Notes under the pieces: model-generated
Database searches by the model: none
What the model saw: the letters and a program-made list of their open reading frames with translations, nothing else
Told to the model about the DNA's origin: nothing
Made by a program: the position numbers and the translations under genes
Part shown: positions 8,915-16,204 of the stretch, one piece after another
Layout of the letters: every line of letters begins with the position of its first letter
Position numbering within the stretch: the first letter of the stretch is position 1
Assembly (NCBI RefSeq): GCF_000495795.1
Contig: NZ_AWGD01000020.1
Span: 1-64,000 of the forward strand
DNA from: Asticcacaulis sp. AC460
Lineage (GTDB): Bacteria; Pseudomonadota; Alphaproteobacteria; Caulobacterales; Caulobacteraceae
DNA: 64,000 nt
Direction of reading: 5' to 3'

Positions 8915-9719
8915 ACGACTTCTGCTTCTTGCGCAGTTTCTGGACCGCGGCCTCCAGGCCCGGTATGTCGGTCCCGCTGATCGGCTCCCCATCGACGATG
9001 AAGGTCGGAGTCGCATTGACTTCCAGATCCTGCCCCAGCATCACGGTCTGGACGACATAGTTCTGAATGTCTTCGGATTCCTTGCGTGCCTTGATCGCCG
9101 CGGGATCCAGCCCCGCGGCCTTCAGAATGGGCGCGACGTCCTCGTCGCTGTCGACCTGCTCGGTCATGAAGGCGTAGTGCACGGCCTCGTATTGGCCGGC
9201 CTCGGCCGCCGCCAGGGCGTAGGCCGCGAGATGCGAGTTCTTGCTGATGATCGGATATTCCTTCACGATGATCGCCACGTCCGGATTGGCGTCGAGGAAG
9301 GCTTTCAGGTGGGGCGATCCGGCGCGGCAAGCGCCGCACTTGTAGTCGAGGAATTCAACGATCTTGATCGCCGCCGCCGGATTGCCCAGGATCGGATCCA
9401 TCTTGTTGCCGTAAAGCGTGGTTTTCAGGCTCTCGGCGCGGGCCTTGAGGATTTCGCGCGTCTTGGCGTCCATGGCCTCATTGGCCTGCCTCTGCAGTTT
9501 TTCGCTGGCGTCGCGTAGCATGGCCGGTTTTTCGAGGAGGCCCTTCTGGGTCTGCCAGGCGGAGACTTGCGGTACGACATAGGGCGCGCCGGCAAGGATC
9601 ACGGCGAACACGGCAAGCCCTGTGGTGATGTGGGCCTGGATGTCGCGCCAGCCCTCGGCCTTTGAGGCCGTGTTGCGGGTCGCGGAGGTTTCGGCGGCAG
9701 GTATCTCGGAATCGGACAC
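8913..9719 (-). CDS. Membrane-anchored DsbA-family thiol-disulfide oxidoreductase
   Basis: 268 residues from a GTG start at 9719, which follows the M48 gene stop by 17 nt. An ATG-started reading would run far into that gene and is unlikely. After a polar N-terminus comes one membrane segment (GLAVFAVILAGAPYVVPQV), then a periplasmic thioredoxin fold with the CGAC active site near residue 128 (FLDYKCGACRAGSPHLKAF) and the cis-Pro loop NATPTFIVDG. The layout matches DsbA/BdbD/ScsC-like proteins with an inserted helical domain. It likely oxidises or isomerises disulfides in envelope proteins. Operonic placement with an M48 protease suggests a joint envelope quality-control role. Confidence 0.88.
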   Translation of the reverse strand: MSDSEIPAAETSATRNTASKAEGWRDIQAHITTGLAVFAVILAGAPYVVPQVSAWQTQKGLLEKPAMLRDASEKLQRQANEAMDAKTREILKARAESLKTTLYGNKMDPILGNPAAAIKIVEFLDYKCGACRAGSPHLKAFLDANPDVAIIVKEYPIISKNSHLAAYALAAAEAGQYEAVHYAFMTEQVDSDEDVAPILKAAGLDPAAIKARKESEDIQNYVVQTVMLGQDLEVNATPTFIVDGEPISGTDIPGLEAAVQKLRKKQKS

Positions 9720-9736
9720 GTCAGAACTTTCAGAAG

Positions 9737-11146
9737 TTAGTAGGGGCGGCGGCGCTTGGTTTCGCCTTCGACGGGATTGACGCCCATTTCGGACGAGGTC
9801 ACCATGACCAGGTCGCGGGCGCGGCGGAATTCCGGCGTTGTGGGCTCGAAGTATTTCTGGGCCCACACCGCGGAGGTACGCGCGCCTTCGTAATTGCCGT
9901 TGTAGAACTGCTCTTCGGCGGTGGCCAGACGCGCCATGCCGGGCTCATTCAGGGCGTCATAGGCCTGGGCCAGTTGCCGCCAGGCGAAACTGTTGTCTTC
10001 CTCGTACTTCAGCGATTCCCGCAGGTGAAACACAGCCTGGGTGGCGTCCGCACGGTCGCCGGTGGCGATCAGGGTCTGGCCCAGATTGACCCGCAGCAGC
10101 GGCGCCTGGGGCATCAGTTCAACCGACTTCAGGTGTTCCGGCTTGGCCAGGACGGCGCGGCCGGTTTCGAAATATATCTGGCCCTTGAGCTCATGAAGGT
10201 AGGGATTTTCGGGCTGCTCCGCGATCAGCATGTCCAGGTCGGTCAGGGCCTTGTCCCAGTTGCCCTGCTTGTAGGTAGCGATCACCCGGGCATAGCGCGC
10301 CGGATACGACGTGTCGCTTTCGGGATAGGCCTTAAAGGTCTTGACCGGGTCATCCATGAAACCCGCCAGCTTGGCCTGGACGATCCGAAACTCCTCGACC
10401 ACCTCGGGCGGGTCGACTTCCTTGTAGTGGGGCTGCTGCTGGGCCAGGCGGGTCAGCGACTGGATGCGCTCACGCGACAGGGGGTGGGTGCGGAAGAAGG
10501 CGTAACGTTCCGCGTTCGAGTAGATCTCGTAGTCGCGCAGGTTATAGAAGAAATCGACAAGGCCCTTGCCCGACATGCCGGCCCTTTCGAGCGCCTTGAT
10601 GCCGGCGATATCGGCGGCGGATTCCTGGGTCTGCATATAGCGCAGGGCGTTCAGGGTGCCGAAGGTCGGCGAACTGCCGATAATGGCCATGGCGCCGTCG
10701 GGTGACCCGGCCATGGCGGCGATGATGCCGAGGCCCAGGGCGACGGCCATCGGGGCACGGGCCGAGCGTTCGATTTCGTCGGTGCGCATCATGTGGCCGC
10801 CGGAAAGGTGGCCGGTTTCGTGGGCGATGACGCCAAAAAGTTCGTTGGGTGTCTTGGCTTCCAGGATCAGGCCGGTGTTCAGGCCCATGCGCAAACGGAA
10901 GGTGGCGAAGGCGTTGAGGTCGTCGCTGGCGACCAGCAGGTACTGGACCTTGTCGGCATCGAGACCCGCGGCATCCAGGATCGGCCGGGTGCGCTTATGC
11001 AGGAACTGCTCGATTTCGGTATCGCGGATAACATTCTGGGCGTGGACCGCTGTTGACGCGGCCAGCACGGCGAGCCCGGCAACGACACCGGCGGCGGCCT
11101 TCAGCAGGCGCCGGGCGAGGGGAGTGTGAGAAGGCTTGTCGTGCAT
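9737..11146 (-). CDS. Periplasmic M48 metalloprotease with TPR repeats (BepA/YfgC-like)
   Basis: 469 residues. It starts with a signal peptide (LLKAAAGVVAGLAVLAASTAVHA-Q). The zinc site is HETGH near residue 109 (LFGVIAHETGHLSGGHM), and the third ligand Glu lies in ESAADIAGIKALERAGM, as in M48. The C-terminal half (~250-440) is TPR-like (LIAEQPENPYLHELKGQIYFETGRAV; SFAWRQLAQAYDALNEPGMA). E. coli BepA, of this architecture, degrades or helps assemble outer-membrane LptD and BAM substrates. It lies directly upstream of the dsbA-like gene on the same strand, which fits a disulfide and outer-membrane-protein quality-control operon. Confidence 0.92.
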   Translation of the reverse strand: MHDKPSHTPLARRLLKAAAGVVAGLAVLAASTAVHAQNVIRDTEIEQFLHKRTRPILDAAGLDADKVQYLLVASDDLNAFATFRLRMGLNTGLILEAKTPNELFGVIAHETGHLSGGHMMRTDEIERSARAPMAVALGLGIIAAMAGSPDGAMAIIGSSPTFGTLNALRYMQTQESAADIAGIKALERAGMSGKGLVDFFYNLRDYEIYSNAERYAFFRTHPLSRERIQSLTRLAQQQPHYKEVDPPEVVEEFRIVQAKLAGFMDDPVKTFKAYPESDTSYPARYARVIATYKQGNWDKALTDLDMLIAEQPENPYLHELKGQIYFETGRAVLAKPEHLKSVELMPQAPLLRVNLGQTLIATGDRADATQAVFHLRESLKYEEDNSFAWRQLAQAYDALNEPGMARLATAEEQFYNGNYEGARTSAVWAQKYFEPTTPEFRRARDLVMVTSSEMGVNPVEGETKRRRPY

Positions 11147-11320
11147 ACGCAGAAGACCCCGAGAACTCAGACTCTAGATAGGAAGCAAGCGTGACAAATC
11201 TAAGGCGTGCGGCTGAACCGTGGATGAATGCCGGCTCAGGCGTATCACAAATTGCGCTTTTTGAACGGTACGTCCGCCCCCTAGGGCACAATCTGTGAAA
11301 ACCATGAATTTACAAAAGAC

Positions 11321-11347
11321 TACGGCCCGCTTGTCAAGCGGGCCGTA
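11321..11347 (-). terminator. Terminator downstream of rne
   Basis: Near-perfect GC-rich hairpin TACGGCCCGCTTG / CAAGCGGGCCGTA, 3 nt past the rne stop. On the minus strand it is followed by GTCTTTTG. The inverse copy could also serve as an upstream barrier for the M48 gene region. Confidence 0.8.
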
Positions 11348-11350
11348 AAC

Positions 11351-14050
11351 TTACTTGCGCCACCAGCCGCGCTTGGGCTTTTCGGGCGGGGCGGTGATTT
11401 CGTTGGGGTCGGGCTCGGCGGCGACCGGCTCCAGCACCTTGACCGGTTCGGGCTCGGGTTCCGGCGCAACCTCTGCCACCACCGGCGTCAGATCTTCGAC
11501 GGCCGTTTCCTGAGCCTCTACCACCGGCGCGGCCTTCTTGCGCGAACGGGTCTTCTTGGCCGGGGCCGGAGCTTCCGGCTCGATCGCCACCACGGCCGGC
11601 GCCGTTTCCGGCTCCAGTTCCGAGGCAACACCGGAATCGACATCGGTCGAGGTCGGCATAGGCGCCGTAATCAGCGATTCCGAATGGTCTGGCGTCACTG
11701 GATCGGCGGCATCAACGCCACCCTTGCGGCGGCGCGGCGGCCGCTGGCGCTTGGGCGCCGGCTGGTCGCGCAGGTCTTCCGGCACCAGCGAGGTCGGCGA
11801 CGTCACTTCGGCACCCAGCACCTGAACCACGGCTGCGGCAACGGAAACTTCCGACGACACGGAGGCCGTTGTGGCGGTAAAGTCGCGGGTCCGTTCGGTC
11901 TGTTCGAAACGCTTTTGCTGCTCTTCGAACGGATCGATCCAGACGTAAGGCGCTTCCAGCGACGGCGTGCGGGCACGGACCCAGCTGTAGGTCTCGCGCG
12001 GACGGTTGTCGAAACCGGCGCGGCGGCCGCCACGACGGCCACGACGGCGGCGGTTACGGCCGTGACGCGGATCGGAACCATCGCCTTCGTCCTCGTCGTC
12101 GCCTTCGTCACCCTCGGCCTCATCACCGGCCTCGGCACCTTCGGCCTGCACCGGTGCGCGCTCTTCGTTCTCGAAGCGATCACGGCCGCCACGGCGGCGG
12201 CGGCGGCGTTTGCCGTTACGATCGCCACGGTCGCCGCGATCACCGCGCGCTTCCGTCCGTTCGCCTTCCTCGCCCTCCTCATCGGAGGCGACGATTTCTT
12301 CATCCTCTTCGCCCAGGGCTTCATCCTCGGCAATCTCTTCCGGAGTCGGATCGAAGGCGATCGGTTCCGGGCGAACCGGCGGGATGAAGTCGACCTCGGT
12401 CGCCAGGACCGTGCGGACGATCTGCAGGTCGGTATGGCTCAGGTCGTTGTCGATTTCGATATTGACCTTCAGGCCCCATTCCAGCCGCAGCTTGGCCAGG
12501 TGGACCTGCTTTTCATTGAGGATGTACAGGGCAACCGCGGTCGGCAGCTTGACCGTGATGGCGCCGGCGCCGTTCTGCATGGCTTCCATATCGATGCGGC
12601 GCATGGCCGACAGCGCGGCCGAGTCGACCGAGCGGACGCGGCCCATGCCTTCGCAGTGCGGGCAGGTCACCGTGGTGCCTTCCAGGAAGCCGGTACGGCG
12701 GCGCTGGCGGCTGATTTCCATCAGGCCGAAGCCGGAGATCTTGCCCATCTGGATGCGGGCGCGATCCTCGGCCAGGGCGTCCTTCAGTTTCTTTTCGACC
12801 GAACGGTTGTTCTTCGCCTCATCCATGTCGATGAAGTCGATGACCACCAGGCCGGCCAGGTCGCGCAGGCGCATCTGGCGCGCGGCTTCCTCGGCGGCTT
12901 CCATATTGGTCTTCAAAGCCGTGGCTTCGATATTGCGTTCCTTGGTCGACTTGCCCGAGTTGACGTCGATGGCGACCAGGGCTTCGGTCTGGTTGATGAC
13001 CAGGTAGCCGCCGGACTTCAGCGGCACGACCGGAGAATAGATCTTCGAGATAAGGTCCTCGACGCCGTAACGGGCGAAGAGGGGGGCGTTGGCCTTGTAG
13101 AGCTGGATCTTCTTCGCCTGGGACGGCATGATCATCCGCATGAAGTCCTTGGCGCCCTTGTAGCCCTCGTCACCCTCGACCAGGACCCCGTCGAAGTCCT
13201 TGTCGAACATATCGCGGATGGCGCGCTTGACCAGGTCTTCTTCCTCGTAGATCAGCGCCGGTGCGTTCGATTTCAACGTCGTCTCGCGGATGGTCTCCCA
13301 CACCCGCAGCAGATAGTCGTAGTCGCGCTTGATCTCCTGCTTGGTGCGCTTGGCGCCGGCGGTGCGGACGATCAGGCCCATGCCGTGTGGCACGTCCAGC
13401 GATTGCGCGACGGCCTTCAGACGCTTGCGGTCCGGAGCATTGGTGATCTTGCGTGAAATGCCGCCGCCACGGGCGGTGTTCGGCATCAGCACGCAGTAAC
13501 GGCCGGCCAGGGACAGGTAGGTGGTCAGCGCGGCGCCCTTGTTGCCACGCTCTTCCTTGACGACCTGGACCAGAAGGATCTGGCGGCGCTTGATGACTTC
13601 CTGGATCTTGTAGCGGCGGATCAGGTGCTGGCGCAGGCGGCGCTCTTCATCGGGCAGGTCGTCGCCGTCATCCTCGTGATGATCGTCGTCGTCGGCATCT
13701 TCGCCGCCGGCGGTGTCGCGGTCGCGCCCGTTGTCCTTGGCGTGGTCTTTAGCACTTTGGGCCTGGGCGGCCAGTTCGGCCATCAGCTTCTCGCGGTCGG
13801 CGACCGGGATCTGATAATAGTCGGGATGGATTTCGTTGAAGGCCAGGAAGCCGTGGCGATTGCCGCCGTATTCAACGAAGGCCGCCTGAAGCGACGGTTC
13901 TACCCGTGTGACCTTGGCAAGATAGATATTGCCGCGAAGCTGTTTCCTGGCGTGGCTTTCGAAATCAAATTCTTCAACTCGTGAGCCGTTGAGCACGACG
14001 ACACGGGTCTCTTCCGTGTGGGTCGCGTCGATTAACATAGTCTTTGACAT
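11351..14050 (-). CDS. rne: Ribonuclease E
   Basis: 899 residues from ATG 14050 (MSKTMLIDATHTEETRVVVL); an upstream ATG at 14080 adds residues foreign to the family. The endoribonuclease starts mRNA decay and rRNA/tRNA maturation and scaffolds the degradosome. An S1 domain (~35-190) is split by an Asp/Glu/His-rich insertion, as in alphaproteobacterial RNase E. Catalytic Asp residues lie in EALVAIDVNSG (~360) and DFIDMDEAKNNR (~403); the Zn-link is CPHCEGMG (~461). The C-terminal half is disordered, with acidic and Arg-rich (KRRRRRRGGRDR) blocks. The end, KPKRGWWRK, matches the GWW peptide that recruits PNPase in Caulobacter. It is divergent from amiC with a long leader. Confidence 0.97.
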   Translation of the reverse strand: MSKTMLIDATHTEETRVVVLNGSRVEEFDFESHARKQLRGNIYLAKVTRVEPSLQAAFVEYGGNRHGFLAFNEIHPDYYQIPVADREKLMAELAAQAQSAKDHAKDNGRDRDTAGGEDADDDDHHEDDGDDLPDEERRLRQHLIRRYKIQEVIKRRQILLVQVVKEERGNKGAALTTYLSLAGRYCVLMPNTARGGGISRKITNAPDRKRLKAVAQSLDVPHGMGLIVRTAGAKRTKQEIKRDYDYLLRVWETIRETTLKSNAPALIYEEEDLVKRAIRDMFDKDFDGVLVEGDEGYKGAKDFMRMIMPSQAKKIQLYKANAPLFARYGVEDLISKIYSPVVPLKSGGYLVINQTEALVAIDVNSGKSTKERNIEATALKTNMEAAEEAARQMRLRDLAGLVVIDFIDMDEAKNNRSVEKKLKDALAEDRARIQMGKISGFGLMEISRQRRRTGFLEGTTVTCPHCEGMGRVRSVDSAALSAMRRIDMEAMQNGAGAITVKLPTAVALYILNEKQVHLAKLRLEWGLKVNIEIDNDLSHTDLQIVRTVLATEVDFIPPVRPEPIAFDPTPEEIAEDEALGEEDEEIVASDEEGEEGERTEARGDRGDRGDRNGKRRRRRRGGRDRFENEERAPVQAEGAEAGDEAEGDEGDDEDEGDGSDPRHGRNRRRRGRRGGRRAGFDNRPRETYSWVRARTPSLEAPYVWIDPFEEQQKRFEQTERTRDFTATTASVSSEVSVAAAVVQVLGAEVTSPTSLVPEDLRDQPAPKRQRPPRRRKGGVDAADPVTPDHSESLITAPMPTSTDVDSGVASELEPETAPAVVAIEPEAPAPAKKTRSRKKAAPVVEAQETAVEDLTPVVAEVAPEPEPEPVKVLEPVAAEPDPNEITAPPEKPKRGWWRK

Positions 14051-14698
14051 TAATAGTATCTCCGGAGCGCTCGGACGCACGTCCCGGCGGAGCCGGACGG
14101 ACAGAGGCGTGGCGCTTAAGGGTGGGGTGAGGGCGCGCGGCCGCCGCGGCGAAGACGCCGGCGGTGGCAGGAGTTCCGTTATGGAGGCTCAAGGCGCAGC
14201 CCATGGATTCGTTTCTACTCAGTGGCGGCATGATGCGCGCCGGTTCTTTTTTACGGACGTGACGCCGGTTCCGGGCGAAAACTGCCGCCAGGCATCTGGC
14301 GGCGAGATAAGACCTCGGTCCCGTTATCACAAGGTTCGCAGACGCAAGTCGTCCCTAGCTACAGCCGGACTCGCGGGGGAGCGATACCAATTTGCCACAT
14401 GTCGGTAAATTGCGTTTCACGTCAACTGTTTTTATTGACGGGTAAGGAGCCGCGTGCCGTTGCGATAACGCCGCTCGCAAAAACTCAGGGTTGCAGCAAC
14501 CGTTTCTTAACTACCTGGAAACCAAATAGATTAAGCACGGGGAAACCCTGCCGCTTAATCGTATTTCCATTCGTGTCTGCCATAGTCACCCCAAGCCTCA
14601 TACCAATTCAAGTGGTCCGCCACTTTTGGATCCATGTGAGGCGTCAAAAACAAGGTCTTACGACTAATACATAGAACATGTGGTGCGTGGAGTAGTGA
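14051..14698. other. 648-bp rne/amiC intergenic region: structured rne leader and a palindrome
   Basis: The part nearest rne likely forms its 5' leader. On the minus strand it contains GCCGCCAG-ATGC-CTGGCGGC (14284-14303) followed by AGTTTTCG, which looks like an intrinsic terminator or attenuator about 235 nt before the rne ATG, and a GC-rich hairpin around 14138-14168. Further out is a 32-bp imperfect palindrome (GATTAAGC 14529-14536, GCTTAATC 14553-14560). A 26-codon minus-strand frame (14555-14635, MDPKVADHLNWYEAWGDYGR...) ends inside that palindrome; it has no clear ribosome-binding site and may be a gene remnant. A GGAG site precedes amiC. Confidence 0.45.
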
Positions 14699-15949
14699 AT
14701 GTTCCGACGGTATAATACCTTGGTACATCGGTTGAGTTTGGTGCGCGTTTTCAGGGTTTCGCGGATACTGGCTGCCGGTTTTGCGGGGGCGGGTGTCTGC
14801 CTGGCGCCTGCCGTAATGGCCGCGCCGGTCAATGTCTCGGGTGACATCGTGAAGGTGCGCCTGGGCGGTGACGCCACCCAGACCCGTATCGTCATCGAAC
14901 TCGACAGGGCGGTCGACGCCAAGGTGGTGACGCGTGACAGCGAAACCGCCCAGCAGATCATCGCCTTGCCGGATGTCGAGATGGGGAAGGCCCTGTCGGG
15001 AACCGGCATGGGGCTGATCGCCGACTGGAAGGTCGAAAACATCGCCGGCTCCACCCGCCTGAAACTCAACTTCAAAGGGCAGGGCAAAATTCATCGCCGC
15101 TTCCTGCTGCCACCCGCCGACGGTATCAGCGTCTATCGCTATGTCGTCGACATCGTGCCCGGCAATGCCGACACCTCGGTGGACAAACCGTCTCCGGTCC
15201 CGGTGATCGCCGCGCCCGCTTCGGGCAAGACCCAGATGGCGGCCGCTGCGACGCGTGACAAGAAGGTCATCGTCATCGATGCCGGCCATGGCGGCAAGGA
15301 TCCCGGGGCGCTGGGCGGCAACAGCTACGAAAAGGACGTCAACCTGGCCGCGGCCAAGGCGCTGAAGGCGTCGCTGGAAAAGACCGGGCGTTACACCGTC
15401 ATCATGACGCGTGAGACCGACGCCTTCGTCGACCTGCCGGCGCGGGTGCGCATCGCCCGCAATGCCAATGCCGACCTGTTCATCTCATTGCATTCGGATG
15501 CCGGTGGATCTGGCGACACCCGTGGCGCCTCGATCTATACCCTGTCGGATTCGGGCACCGAACGCGCCGCCAAGAAAGCCCTGGTCAAGGGCGACTGGTC
15601 GCTGCCCGACATGCCGCAGTCGGACGCGGTGGTCAGCCGCATCCTGATCGACCTGACCCAGCGCGCCACCAAGAACCGTTCGGCGACCTTCGCTCAGCTG
15701 GTCATGGACCATATCAGCGCGTCGACGCCGCTGTTGAAGACCAATCTGCGCCAGGCCGGGCTGTTCGTCCTGCTGGCGCCCGATGTCCCGGCCGTGCTGC
15801 TGGAGATGGGCTTCGTCAACAACAAGGAAGACGAAGCCATGCTCAGCGATCCGCGTCACCGTGAGGTGATGATGGGGCAGGTGGCCCGCGCCATCGACGT
15901 CTATTTCGCCAACGAAGTGCGCTACGCCTCCTTCGCCGGCCTCCCGTAA
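14699..15949 (+). CDS. amiC: N-acetylmuramoyl-L-alanine amidase (AMIN + Amidase_3)
   Basis: 416 residues. A signal peptide (SRILAAGFAGAGVCLAPAVMA-AP) is followed by an AMIN domain (~45-150) for peptidoglycan or septal targeting and the zinc amidase domain (~185-405). Zn motifs are VIVIDAGHGGKDPGALG (His), YEKDVNLAAAKAL (Glu) and LFISLHSDA (His); the catalytic Glu is in PAVLLEMGFVNNKEDEAML. It cleaves the bond between MurNAc and the stem peptide to split daughter cells. In Caulobacter the single AmiC is important for division. The ATG at 14699 has GGAG 7 nt upstream. A strong terminator separates it from the PBP gene. Confidence 0.95.
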   Translation: MFRRYNTLVHRLSLVRVFRVSRILAAGFAGAGVCLAPAVMAAPVNVSGDIVKVRLGGDATQTRIVIELDRAVDAKVVTRDSETAQQIIALPDVEMGKALSGTGMGLIADWKVENIAGSTRLKLNFKGQGKIHRRFLLPPADGISVYRYVVDIVPGNADTSVDKPSPVPVIAAPASGKTQMAAAATRDKKVIVIDAGHGGKDPGALGGNSYEKDVNLAAAKALKASLEKTGRYTVIMTRETDAFVDLPARVRIARNANADLFISLHSDAGGSGDTRGASIYTLSDSGTERAAKKALVKGDWSLPDMPQSDAVVSRILIDLTQRATKNRSATFAQLVMDHISASTPLLKTNLRQAGLFVLLAPDVPAVLLEMGFVNNKEDEAMLSDPRHREVMMGQVARAIDVYFANEVRYASFAGLP

Positions 15950-15981
15950 CGAGTTAGTAGCGTGTGTTGATCAGAGCCTTG

Positions 15982-16010
15982 GCCCCCGTCGCAGGACGGG
16001 GGCTTTTTTT
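15982..16010 (+). terminator. Rho-independent terminator of amiC
   Basis: GCCCCCGTC-GCAG-GACGGGGGC followed by seven T residues (16004-16010). A textbook intrinsic terminator 33 nt after the amiC stop. Confidence 0.95.
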
Positions 16011-16204
16011 CGAATCAGGCACCGGATTCCTGCGGCGTTTCACCGGGCTTTCTTGCCGCTAGGTCGGACGAAAAACGCGCTGTACCCTTAAATGGTGTGG
16101 ACGGGCGTGAATTTTCACCGAAGTCCTTTGCCTAATTCCCCCACTTTGGTAAACGTGTTCCGATACCCGCGCTTCGAGCGCCGGTGGCGTGCGTCGGAGG
16201 TTGC

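Noticed and set aside
11684-13456. A 590-codon plus-strand frame opposite rne
   Set aside because: Antisense shadow of a low-complexity, GC-rich coding region; no supporting signals.
14605-14630. Palindrome AAGTGG-TCCG-CCACTT as a possible GntR-type operator
   Set aside because: It does not match the TGGTCNGACCA-type sites used by these regulators and no such regulator gene is nearby.
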